Positions 21,801 to 28,803 of a DNA stretch of 28,803 bases are shown here, one piece after another (position 1 is the first letter of the stretch; every line of letters starts with the position of its first letter). Position numbers and translations under genes: made by a program. Source of the stretch: a virus; the IMG/VR virus record IMGVR_UViG_3300023501_000036, positions 1 to 28,803 of that record. One strand, written 5' to 3'. Under the pieces are notes generated by a model, which worked only from the letters and a program-made list of their open reading frames with translations, had not been told where the DNA came from and did not search any database.

Positions 21801-24800
21801 GCGTTCGCGCGCATGCTCGGCGAGCTGGCGACCCTGGCGATCGTGCGGCCGATCATCGTGCCGCTCGTCAGCTCGATCGGCCAGTCGCTCGGGCTGACTG
21901 GTGCGGCGATCCAGCCGGTCACCGGGAACCTGGGAGGCGCCGCCGGCGGTCAATCGGGCGGCGGGTTCAATTTTTCCAGCTTGACGAATCTGATACCCGG
22001 TAACGGTCTCAACTTCTCGTCCATTACAGGCGGCATCAACAGCTATCTCTTCGGCACGGCGGGAGGGTCGGCCAGCTCGGCGGGCGTTTCGGCGGTGGCT
22101 GGCGGGCTGTCGAATGCACCATCGGCGGGGCTGTTTGGCACGTATGGTGCGGCGTCTTTGGGCGGGGTGCTCGGCGCCGCCGGCCTCGGGTTCGGTGCCG
22201 GATCCTTGCTGAACGGGCTCGTCGGAGGCAATGAAACCGGCGGGACGATCGGCAGCGCGGGCGGAGCGCTTGCGGGTGCGATAATCGGCTCGATCGTCCC
22301 AGGCATCGGCACAATTATTGGCGGACTGATCGGTGGCGCCGGCGGTGGTCTTCTCGGCGGATTGTTCGGCTCCGGGCCGAGCGTCGGGCCGGTCACGGTC
22401 GGCCGGGTCACCGACCTGACCGACCCGTCGAGCGCGGTCTACACCTTCGACAATGGCGGCGACTCCGAGGATGTCGTCACCAAGATCATCGACGCGATCG
22501 TGGAGGGCATCGAGGCCGGCACCGAACGCTATGCCGGCGCGCTGCGTCCCGGCTCGGGCCTCGATATCGCGTACTTCAGCGGTCCGGACGCGGAGAGCAG
22601 TCAGGGTGCCGGTATCAACCTGAAGCCGATCATCGATTCGGTGCTGGCCGATACCGATCGGTTCAGGGGATTGAGCCCGGACGAGGCGGTCCAGCAGGCC
22701 ACGTTCATCGCCCTGAGCGAGATGGTCGACTACCAGTCCGCCACCCTCGACGAACTGGTCAGAAACACCAAGGCCACCGACCTGGAAGGCCTGCTGTCCG
22801 ATCTGGACTACGGCCGCAACCTGGATGACCTGACCGAGGCGCTGCGCGCGAACGGCGACGCCATCAACGCCAACTCGCTGGCGATCGCTCAGAACATCGT
22901 CGACCGCAAACGGCGCGCGGAGGAGACCGCCAAGAACCGCGCGGCACCGATCGCCGACAGCATCGAGCGCGCGCTGGAGCTGTTCCCGGCGCTCACGGGC
23001 TCAGCCGATGATGGGGCGTCCTTGGCCGCGGCGATCGCCGAGGCGATGCGGGGCACGGTGCTGGAATCGGATCGAGGGGCTGTCCGAGGCGGCACACCCG
23101 ATTTCCGCTTCGTGTCCGGTGGAGAACGCGACGATCCATCCTACATCGCCGCCGGCGACCAGCGTTACGAGGTATCGCGGGTTGCCTCCGACAACCGTTC
23201 CGGCACGGCGTTCGCCCTGAGCGATGAAGCGGGCGATCGGATCGCCGAGTTCGACAGCATGGCCCAGCTGCTCGCCGGCGCCGGCAGCGCGGTGGCGGAC
23301 TATAACGAGCGGATCGCCGACCAGGCGGTGGCGCTGGGCCTGACAGCCGAGGAACAGGAACGCCACAACGCCAATATGCTGCGGGTCCGCGACGTGGTCG
23401 CGATCTCCCGCGCGAGTGTCGATGAGCTGATCGCGACGATCACCGGCAGCTTCGAGCCGGCGATCACCGGCCCGTTCACCGAGAATGTGGCCGAAGCCAC
23501 CGCCGTGCTGGAAGCGCTGGCGCCGCATCTGGAAGACGTGAACGATCAGATCGAGGCCGCCAACGAGGCGTTCCCCGGTTTGGGTGCGGAGATCTACGAC
23601 GTCACCGCGACGATTGCCGAGGCGGTGCAGGTGCTGCGCGCGCAGGCGGCCGAGGATCTGCTCGACATCATTCAGGCGCTGGAAAACGATGCGAACGGTC
23701 GCGGTGCCATCAACGGCATCGGCGGACTGACCGACGCTCGCGACAAGCTGTTGGCTGACGCGCAGAACCTCGGCGTCGACGCCGGCGATCGGATCCTCGA
23801 CACGTTCGGCGACCAGCTGAGGCGCCAGCTCTCCGGACTGGACGCCTTGGGATTGGCCGCGGCCTTCGAGCAGACCACCGACGAAGCCGCGCGCGCGGTG
23901 ATCACCTCAATGCTCGACGAAATGTTCGCCGTCCAACAAGAGGCCGCGGTCGCTGAGAAGCGCAACGGTCTTCTGGAAGCCTACCAGCGCGAGGCCCAGG
24001 TGCTGGGAGATCTGGCCTCCCGGATGAGGGCCTTCAGCCTGTCGATCGGTGGGTTCCTCGACCAGCTGAAGCGCGGCGAGCTGGCGCCGGGCGGGCCGGT
24101 GACGCGCCTGGCGGCGGCCAAAGAGCAGTTTGATGAGGTGTTCCGCCGCGCGCAACTCGGCGACGAGCAGGCGATCACCGATCTGAACGGTGCCGCCCAG
24201 GCCTTCCTGGAAGCGAGCCAGGCGGTCAACGGCGATCGCGCCGCCTATAACGACGACTTCGACCTGACGGTCGAGCGCTTGGAACAGGTCAAGGCGGTCG
24301 CCGATCGGCAGGCCAGGGTCGCGGAGTCGCAGCTGTCCGAACTGAGGGCGCAGGTCGGCCAGTACGTCGAGTTGAACGACAACGTGATCTCCGTCGAGCA
24401 GGCGATCCGAGACCTGCAGGCGGTGGCCGGTTCGGGCTTGGCCGCCCTGCTGCAGTCGGGCCAGAGCCCGAGCGACACCGCCGCTGCTAACGGCTTCAAC
24501 TTCGGCGCCGCGACCGACACCAACATGGATATCTACGATCGGCTGGTGCAGCTCGGGCTGCCGACGCCGGAGGCGTTCGGTGGCGGCCAACTGAACGCCC
24601 TTCGCCAGCGCAACGCAGCGGTGGATGCCGCCCTGCGCTCGATGGGTTACGAGCAGGGCGGCTGGCATCCGGGCGGGCTTGCGCGGATCCACAACGACGA
24701 GCTGCTCTACACCGGCCCGCCGGCCCATGTGTTCAACGCCAAGGAAAGCCTGGCGCTGCTGGAAGGTCAGCGCAACGCACCGAACGTCGTCGACTTCGAG

Positions 24801-24971
24801 CCGGTGGTCCGGGCGCAACGCGCAACCACGGCGGCCGTGGTCGACGCCGGCAACGGGCAGATGGACGCCACCGCCGAGCTGGCCGGCGAGGTCGCTACCC
24901 TGCGCGCGGTGGTCGACAACCAGGCGCGCGAGATCCGCGAACTCACCCAGTTCCTGAAGCGGAGGGCGTGA
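18840..24971 (+). CDS. Tail tape measure protein, 2043 aa
   Basis: This is the largest gene. The N-terminus (about 75-330) is the TP901-type tape-measure domain: AAYERALVGVAKTADLTAGQ, then MARRMPFARTELLGIAQAGG. Residues about 420-510 are hydrophobic with possible membrane segments. Residues 709-793 and 860-944 are a repeated coiled-coil module. Residues about 1103-1177 are glycine-rich and hydrophobic. The rest is helical, and the C-terminus has YEQGGWHPGGLARIHNDELLY and HVFNAKESLALL, typical of tape-measure ends. Its length should set tail length: at about 0.15 nm per residue, near 300 nm. It starts in ATGA overlap with the chaperone. Confidence 0.92.
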   Translation: MTDIVVGLTLRADGKGFVGEVRNAKTELLGLRDGGTRAAGALDDLGRRSTTALTSLRSLQTVIAGLGLAIGVREAVQEFAAYERALVGVAKTADLTAGQVSEMGAAITEMARRMPFARTELLGIAQAGGQLGVKGVKDLTLFTETIAKLGSASDLAGDEAATALTRILNVTNESIGSIDKFASVIVALGNASAASESEIAKVATQVAQATAIFGVSAAEAAAMAAALRSLGVQAELGGSSVGKAFRAIEAAVDGGGERLRELEKITGLTGAQLKKTFKDDAVAVFKAFVDGVGQAAASGASVAGVLEKFGLEGEEILKVLPTLALNSEKLGDSLAIIAKEAGNATALNEEYLRSAKTLSAQLSLTGNAIDEIAAALGSALAPVIVDATTQLRAFVQEAVDSGDAQAAFEAVAGAVGLLTRNLDLLAGAGAVGVFLRLQPAIAGILGSLNALVPAVAASTVGWLSLNSAVAAGTISARAATAATLALSGAMNLLGGPVGVALLAAGGLYYLATRETEADRAARSHAEAIDLVNRALGRNSTAAADAAEVARKSALARLQDTRAALEQAEAVNSGARGRRRRSTARRDQMKALRLQIEELETAIKDLDVDAALEDLLAVNTALFGNGSVFGPPPSSNSALGALSTELRGLVEQLDPLAKLAREAANAQAQLEASSKALAAEGHDLARLLGILEHNTDAYTYSLGAAARTANEQARDLQVQSQIRRLEANDTEESRRTIVELTAARELERVELQRVQATMAAQPDQIGAINAAYATLRAAIIANRDAELQWSTSQAQAFKGLRDQLDPTTAKQDEFTKQQRLLNAALAAGRSDLGEHARLTAALRRERDLWKRSLDEAARSVRTSAEDLELANEVRRLELLNTEEAREKIIELTTARKLEQLEIERTTALLAAQPEQYAAINAAYDRLKLAIMDEGQIRQLERLRAQANPLAQAFKTAAEGIQRGFSDAFTAMFRSGQFGFKDMLGSWKDAFARMLGELATLAIVRPIIVPLVSSIGQSLGLTGAAIQPVTGNLGGAAGGQSGGGFNFSSLTNLIPGNGLNFSSITGGINSYLFGTAGGSASSAGVSAVAGGLSNAPSAGLFGTYGAASLGGVLGAAGLGFGAGSLLNGLVGGNETGGTIGSAGGALAGAIIGSIVPGIGTIIGGLIGGAGGGLLGGLFGSGPSVGPVTVGRVTDLTDPSSAVYTFDNGGDSEDVVTKIIDAIVEGIEAGTERYAGALRPGSGLDIAYFSGPDAESSQGAGINLKPIIDSVLADTDRFRGLSPDEAVQQATFIALSEMVDYQSATLDELVRNTKATDLEGLLSDLDYGRNLDDLTEALRANGDAINANSLAIAQNIVDRKRRAEETAKNRAAPIADSIERALELFPALTGSADDGASLAAAIAEAMRGTVLESDRGAVRGGTPDFRFVSGGERDDPSYIAAGDQRYEVSRVASDNRSGTAFALSDEAGDRIAEFDSMAQLLAGAGSAVADYNERIADQAVALGLTAEEQERHNANMLRVRDVVAISRASVDELIATITGSFEPAITGPFTENVAEATAVLEALAPHLEDVNDQIEAANEAFPGLGAEIYDVTATIAEAVQVLRAQAAEDLLDIIQALENDANGRGAINGIGGLTDARDKLLADAQNLGVDAGDRILDTFGDQLRRQLSGLDALGLAAAFEQTTDEAARAVITSMLDEMFAVQQEAAVAEKRNGLLEAYQREAQVLGDLASRMRAFSLSIGGFLDQLKRGELAPGGPVTRLAAAKEQFDEVFRRAQLGDEQAITDLNGAAQAFLEASQAVNGDRAAYNDDFDLTVERLEQVKAVADRQARVAESQLSELRAQVGQYVELNDNVISVEQAIRDLQAVAGSGLAALLQSGQSPSDTAAANGFNFGAATDTNMDIYDRLVQLGLPTPEAFGGGQLNALRQRNAAVDAALRSMGYEQGGWHPGGLARIHNDELLYTGPPAHVFNAKESLALLEGQRNAPNVVDFEPVVRAQRATTAAVVDAGNGQMDATAELAGEVATLRAVVDNQAREIRELTQFLKRRA
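20967..21672 (+). repeat. Diverged internal duplication in the tape measure gene, 453-nt offset
   Basis: Bases about 20967-21220 and 21412-21672 encode two versions of one helical module (residues about 709-793 and 860-944). Shared landmarks are RRLEANDTEESRRTIVELTA versus RRLELLNTEEAREKIIELTT, and AAQP-x-Q-x-x-AINAAY in both. The matched starts are 453 nt (151 codons) apart. Confidence 0.8.
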
Positions 24972-24973
24972 GC

Positions 24974-26584
24974 ATGAGCCGCGGCCGCCTCATGGGCTAT
25001 CTGGTCGAGCTGGACCTGGTGGATCCGGAAGACGCACCGGTGACCCTGTACCTCAGCGATCTGCCGATGCGTCCCTGGCCATCGACCGACGCCGACAAGC
25101 CCAACCAGGCCTACGATCCGCGCGTGCTGGAAGCGCCCTCGATGGCCATCGACCTGTACGCCGACCCGGCCCGCCTGACCGGCAGCCTCGGCTTGTCGCA
25201 GCTGGTCCTGTCGAACGCCGATGGCTACTTCAACCAGTATCGCGGCTGGGTGTTCAAGGCGGTTCGGGTGTGGTGGGGCGAGATCAAGCCGCTGGGCGAG
25301 GCGCGCAGCTTCGCTACCGACTTCCGCGCCATGCTCGACGGCCGCGCCGAAACCCCGGCCTGGCGCGTGTCGGCCAACCAGCCGAGCCGGTTGTCGGTGC
25401 CGATCTACGATCGCCGCCTCGACCTGGAGAACGACGTGCAGCCGGTCGAGTTCGCCGGCACCAACGCCGGCCCGTCCGATTACGAAGGCGGTCCCGACGA
25501 TCTGAAGGACCGCCCGAAGCCGCTGGCGCTGGGCGACCTGCAGACCGCGAACATCCCGTTCCCGTGGGTTAATCCTGCAGCCCAGGTCGGGCAGGTCCAC
25601 GACGGCGAATATCAGGCGCTGACCGGGATCTTCGACCGCGGCCAGGACGCCAGCCTGACAACCGACGGTGATCTATCCGGCGCGGCCTTTGACGCCGCCA
25701 CCCCGGCGACCGGGCACTACGTGACCGACCTCGGCCGAGGGCTGTGGAAGGTTGACCAGGGCTTCGGCGGCGTGGTGACCGTGGGCGTGCAGGGTGCCGT
25801 CGATCTGGTGCCGGGTGTCGGCTACCTCGACACCGCACCGGGCTTGATCGAAGCCCTGATCCGGCGCGAGGACCCGGTCGCGTCGATCGGCGCCACCTTC
25901 GCCACGATCGCCGCACCCGAGACGGTCGGCCTCTACATCGCCGACCGCACACCGACCCGCCTTGTCATCGACAGCCTGGCGCGCTCGATGCCGGGATGGG
26001 TGCTGCCGGGGCCGCTCGGTACCTGGCAGATCGGCAAGCTGCGGCTGCCGACCGGTGTTGCCGACCGCACGATCGAGGCGTCCGACGTGCTGTCGATCGA
26101 GCCGGGCGATCCGTCGGTCAGCGTTCCGGTGTGGCGGGTGACCGTGAAGGGTGCCCGGCTTTACCAGACGCACACCCGCAGCAACCTCGCCGGCGCACTT
26201 TGGGATACCGCCGACGAGGCCCGGCTGCGCGATGAGTTTCGACAGGCCGTGATCAAGGACGCCGCCCTGCGCGATCGCTGGTGGCCGAACGTGCGCGAGG
26301 TCGAGATCGACACCGCCTTGCGCGACCCGGCCGACTTGGAGCCGGTGGCTCAGCTGCTGTTCGACGTGACATCCGTCCGCGCCGACGGCACGCCGTTCGA
26401 GGAGTGGGTGATCGCCGTCGAGATGGATGCCGAGTGGCTCGACCTGCTGGCGACGCCGGGCCTGGGGGTGCTGAAGGTCCGCCTGATCTATCCGGACGAG
26501 GGTATCGACCGCGTGATGCTGGCCATGGGTGCGGCACCCGGTCGGCCGAAGGGCAATCAGATCACCTTGCGGGTGTGGGGCTGA
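24974..26584 (+). CDS. Tail tip/baseplate structural protein, 536 aa
   Basis: The first gene after the tape measure encodes a 536-aa protein with no signal peptide. ATG 24974 is preferred over the in-frame GTG 24968 because GGAGG lies 8 bases before the ATG. The N-terminal part is beta-rich (GYLVELDLVDPEDAPVTLYL, MAIDLYADPARLTG); middle segments around KPLALGDLQTANIPF and DRTPTRLVIDSLARSMPGW resemble distal-tail or hub proteins of B3/D3112-type phages. It probably forms part of the tail tip that holds the fibres. The exact family was not recognised; position is the main evidence. Confidence 0.65.
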   Translation: MSRGRLMGYLVELDLVDPEDAPVTLYLSDLPMRPWPSTDADKPNQAYDPRVLEAPSMAIDLYADPARLTGSLGLSQLVLSNADGYFNQYRGWVFKAVRVWWGEIKPLGEARSFATDFRAMLDGRAETPAWRVSANQPSRLSVPIYDRRLDLENDVQPVEFAGTNAGPSDYEGGPDDLKDRPKPLALGDLQTANIPFPWVNPAAQVGQVHDGEYQALTGIFDRGQDASLTTDGDLSGAAFDAATPATGHYVTDLGRGLWKVDQGFGGVVTVGVQGAVDLVPGVGYLDTAPGLIEALIRREDPVASIGATFATIAAPETVGLYIADRTPTRLVIDSLARSMPGWVLPGPLGTWQIGKLRLPTGVADRTIEASDVLSIEPGDPSVSVPVWRVTVKGARLYQTHTRSNLAGALWDTADEARLRDEFRQAVIKDAALRDRWWPNVREVEIDTALRDPADLEPVAQLLFDVTSVRADGTPFEEWVIAVEMDAEWLDLLATPGLGVLKVRLIYPDEGIDRVMLAMGAAPGRPKGNQITLRVWG

Positions 26585-26585
26585 C

Positions 26586-27434
26586 ATGGCGCTTGGCAAG
26601 ATCCTGCTGGAGAACCTGGCGCTGGACGCGACGCTGTCGGGCGGCGCCTGGAGCGGCACGCTCGACAACGCGCTCGATCCGCGGATCACCAGCCTGCCGG
26701 CGCGGTGTGCGGACGCCAGCGACCTTGCCTCCAGCACTCTGACGCTGACCTGGGATAGCGCGGTCTACATGACCGACATTCTGGTTGGTGGCCACACTGG
26801 CGGCCTGGACGCCAAGTTCAAGCTGACGGTTTACGAGGGCGCCACACCACTACTCGCCGGCGGCTGGACCGATTTCTACGGCCGAATCTACAACACCGCC
26901 GACCTGCCGTTCGAGCAGGGCAACTGGTACACCGGCAAACCGCGGCTGCGGGACATCGCCGGCTATGCCCGGCACCGGCACATCGCCCTGCCGGCTCCGA
27001 TCGCCGTCGACCAGCTGATCATCGAATTCGACGTGACCGCCCAGGCCGGCGACGAGGACTTCGACGTCGGCTACCTGATCGTCGCCAACCCGCTGGCGCC
27101 GGGCTGGAACTACGACTGGGGTCGGACGGTCGGGATCAAGCGCCGAACGCTGGTGGAGTACACCGCCGGCGGCCGCGCGGTGAAGACGCTGCGCACCAAC
27201 GCCCGCAACCACACCGTCACCTTTCCGAGCCTGACCAAGGACGAGGCCATGCGCCTGTTCGATCACGTGATGGCCGATGACATCCACCCGGCCGTGTTCC
27301 TGCCGGACGACGACGTGATCCACGGCTTCCGCGAGGTGTTTCCGGCGCTGCTGACCGCCACCGGCAAGCCGCGCCAGGTCGATGAAACCGGCGACTGGTC
27401 GGTGACGCTCAATTTCGAGGAGATGCAGGGATGA
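26586..27434 (+). CDS. Tail tip protein, possible distal tail component, 282 aa
   Basis: ATG 26586 follows the preceding stop by one base. Residues about 40-100 form a beta sandwich (SSTLTLTWDSAVYMTDILVGG, KFKLTVYEG) reminiscent of sugar-binding jelly rolls. The C-terminal part (TVGIKRRTLVEYTAGGRAVKTL, then FPSLTKDEAMRLFDHVMADD) looks like a conserved tail-tip fold. No catalytic motif. It overlaps the fibre gene by ATGA. Function is inferred from place in the tail operon. Confidence 0.6.
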   Translation: MALGKILLENLALDATLSGGAWSGTLDNALDPRITSLPARCADASDLASSTLTLTWDSAVYMTDILVGGHTGGLDAKFKLTVYEGATPLLAGGWTDFYGRIYNTADLPFEQGNWYTGKPRLRDIAGYARHRHIALPAPIAVDQLIIEFDVTAQAGDEDFDVGYLIVANPLAPGWNYDWGRTVGIKRRTLVEYTAGGRAVKTLRTNARNHTVTFPSLTKDEAMRLFDHVMADDIHPAVFLPDDDVIHGFREVFPALLTATGKPRQVDETGDWSVTLNFEEMQG

Positions 27435-28803
27435 CCATGGAACTGGCGACCGCGCTCTCGCGGCTGACCACCGGCTATTACAACGCGCTGTCTAAGACGG
27501 ACGCCAACCCCGGCGGATTCGGGGCCAACGGTCACGAGCAGAACCTCCCGGCGGTCGCCGAGGCGATCGGCGTGGTCGGTCAGAACGCCGCCGAAATCGC
27601 CGGCGAGGTGGTGTTGAATGGTGTCGGCGTGCGCCTGCGTTATGCCTTCGACGACACCATCGCCGATGCTGATCCTGGTGCCGAGGGTCTGCGCGCCAAC
27701 AACGCGACGCCATCGGCGGTGACCGAGTTCTATCTGTCGACGACGTCTGGCGGTGCCGACGTTACCGCCGCGTTGGCGCTGTTCGGGGCCTCCGACTCGA
27801 CGATCAAAGGCCAGTTAATGGTTGGCCTTCAGGGCGACGCGGACGCCTGGGCGCTCTACAACGTCACCGGAAAGACCGACGCGGTCGGCTACCGCAAGAT
27901 CGCGGTCACCTATGTGGCGGGCACCGCCACCTCGCCGCTGGCCACCGACGGAGCGTCGCTGGTCGTTGGGTTTGCGATGACCGGCAACAAGGGCGATACC
28001 GGCACCTTTGAGCTGACCATGGGCATGTTGACCGGCCATGTGGTGGCCGGTGGCTACAACTTCACAGGTGTTGGCACGTTCAGTGCCACGTCGGCGACCA
28101 TTGCGGCGCTGACGGCCACCACGATCACCGCCGACTTCTCCACGGTGAACCAAGCCGGCGAATATCTCGCCGGGATCGCAGAGAACGCGACCGGCAACGT
28201 GACGCTCGCGGCTACGGACAAGGCGGTGCGTCGTCCGCTCCTGACCGGTGATGTCGTGCTCCTGGTAGCGGGCGCGCCGACTCCGGGCGCGGAATGGTCG
28301 ATGGAGGTGCGCACGACGCAGGACGGCATCGGAGGGCGAAATGCCACGTTCCTGCCGGCGAACCAACTCGTTCGGACAGACGCCCTCGACGATCCGGCTT
28401 GGACCAAAGTTGGGGCGACTATTTCAGCCGACGCAACGTCTGGGCCGGACGGTCAGGCCACTGCCGATAAATTGGTGGAAGGGGCGGGCTCCGTCACGCC
28501 GCAGGTGGTGCAGGCCTACACCAAGGCGGCGAGCGCCATCGCGGTCGTCGGCTCGGCAAGCCTTAAGGCGGCCGAACGTACTACGGCATCAGTATGGGTC
28601 TACGGCGTCACCGGCGCAGACCGGGGGTACGCTCACATCGATCTATCTGATGGCTCTGTACTCTCATCCGGGTCTGAGGGAGGCTTTTCGGGGGCGACTA
28701 TAGAGGTGGAAGCGGAGGGCAACGGCTTCTACCGCGTGCACGTCAAGTGCACCACAAACACTGCGACCACGCTGACGCTGCTGACCCTGATCGGGGACTC
28801 GGC
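27431..28803 (+). CDS. Tail fibre/receptor-binding protein, 5' part only
   Basis: The frame opens at ATG 27431 (ATGA overlap) and runs off the window end, giving at least 457 residues. Residues 1-60 are a helical attachment part (MELATALSRLTTGYYNALSK). Residues about 60-230 are threonine- and glycine-rich strands. Residues 225-290 have a shaft-like start with short repeats (FSATSATIAALTATTITADF). From about 306 onward, LVRTDALDDPAWTKVGATIS, GQATADKLVEG and GNGFYRVHVKC resemble the sugar-binding modules of phage spikes. Host recognition is the likely role. The stop lies outside the window, so the full length is unknown. Confidence 0.75.
   Translation, partial: MTMELATALSRLTTGYYNALSKTDANPGGFGANGHEQNLPAVAEAIGVVGQNAAEIAGEVVLNGVGVRLRYAFDDTIADADPGAEGLRANNATPSAVTEFYLSTTSGGADVTAALALFGASDSTIKGQLMVGLQGDADAWALYNVTGKTDAVGYRKIAVTYVAGTATSPLATDGASLVVGFAMTGNKGDTGTFELTMGMLTGHVVAGGYNFTGVGTFSATSATIAALTATTITADFSTVNQAGEYLAGIAENATGNVTLAATDKAVRRPLLTGDVVLLVAGAPTPGAEWSMEVRTTQDGIGGRNATFLPANQLVRTDALDDPAWTKVGATISADATSGPDGQATADKLVEGAGSVTPQVVQAYTKAASAIAVVGSASLKAAERTTASVWVYGVTGADRGYAHIDLSDGSVLSSGSEGGFSGATIEVEAEGNGFYRVHVKCTTNTATTLTLLTLIGDS

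Overview
This window is the middle and late part of a Mu-type transposable phage or prophage with a GC-rich genome. Hand counts give 42 of 60 G+C at 4501-4560. Every gene reads on the plus strand. The host is most likely an alphaproteobacterium. That is inferred from base composition, the DnaA-tail-like protein and resemblance to RcapMu-like phages; nothing in the window proves it. Transposase A/B, the repressor and both phage ends must lie outside the window. No tRNA, rRNA, CRISPR array or insertion sequence was seen.

Layout. (1) 1-3897 is the end of the early operon: small unknown genes, DUF3164, a small membrane protein, a four-cysteine protein, GemA/gp16, a protein resembling only the DNA-binding tail of DnaA, and a Mor/C-type activator. 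(2) 3898-4007 is a control region with a 16-bp dyad and a hairpin over the endolysin ribosome site. (3) 4008-6188 holds M15 endolysin, a holin-like/lipoprotein-like fusion, a small unknown gene, a TraR/DksA zinc finger, DUF2730 and a gp26-like winged-helix protein. (4) 6198-11250 is packaging and portal: DUF3486 (gp27), large terminase (gp28), DUF935 portal (gp29) and a gp30-type head protein with a C-terminal nuclease-like domain. (5) 11251-11781 is a 531-bp noncoding stretch at the place where Mu carries its strong gyrase site and the PI promoter. (6) 11782-16289 is the head: protease I with an internal scaffold start, decoration protein, major capsid T, gp35-like, gp36 (DUF1320), virion morphogenesis protein and tail terminator. 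(7) 16300-28803 is the tail: tail tube, G/GT chaperones joined by a -1 frameshift on A AAA AAC, a 2043-residue tape measure, two tail-tip proteins and a fibre gene cut by the window edge.

The head follows Mu order, but there is no sheath gene and the tail follows a siphophage plan (B3/D3112/RcapMu type). Most neighbouring genes overlap by ATGA, so translation is probably coupled.

The best leads are: a related 16-bp element before both the endolysin and the protease genes, matching the positions of Mu Plys and PI; the structured noncoding stretch at the gyrase-site position; the canonical frameshift signal; an internal Shine-Dalgarno for the scaffold; and the DnaA-tail-only protein. All functional calls rest on sequence patterns read by eye. 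No database search was run.
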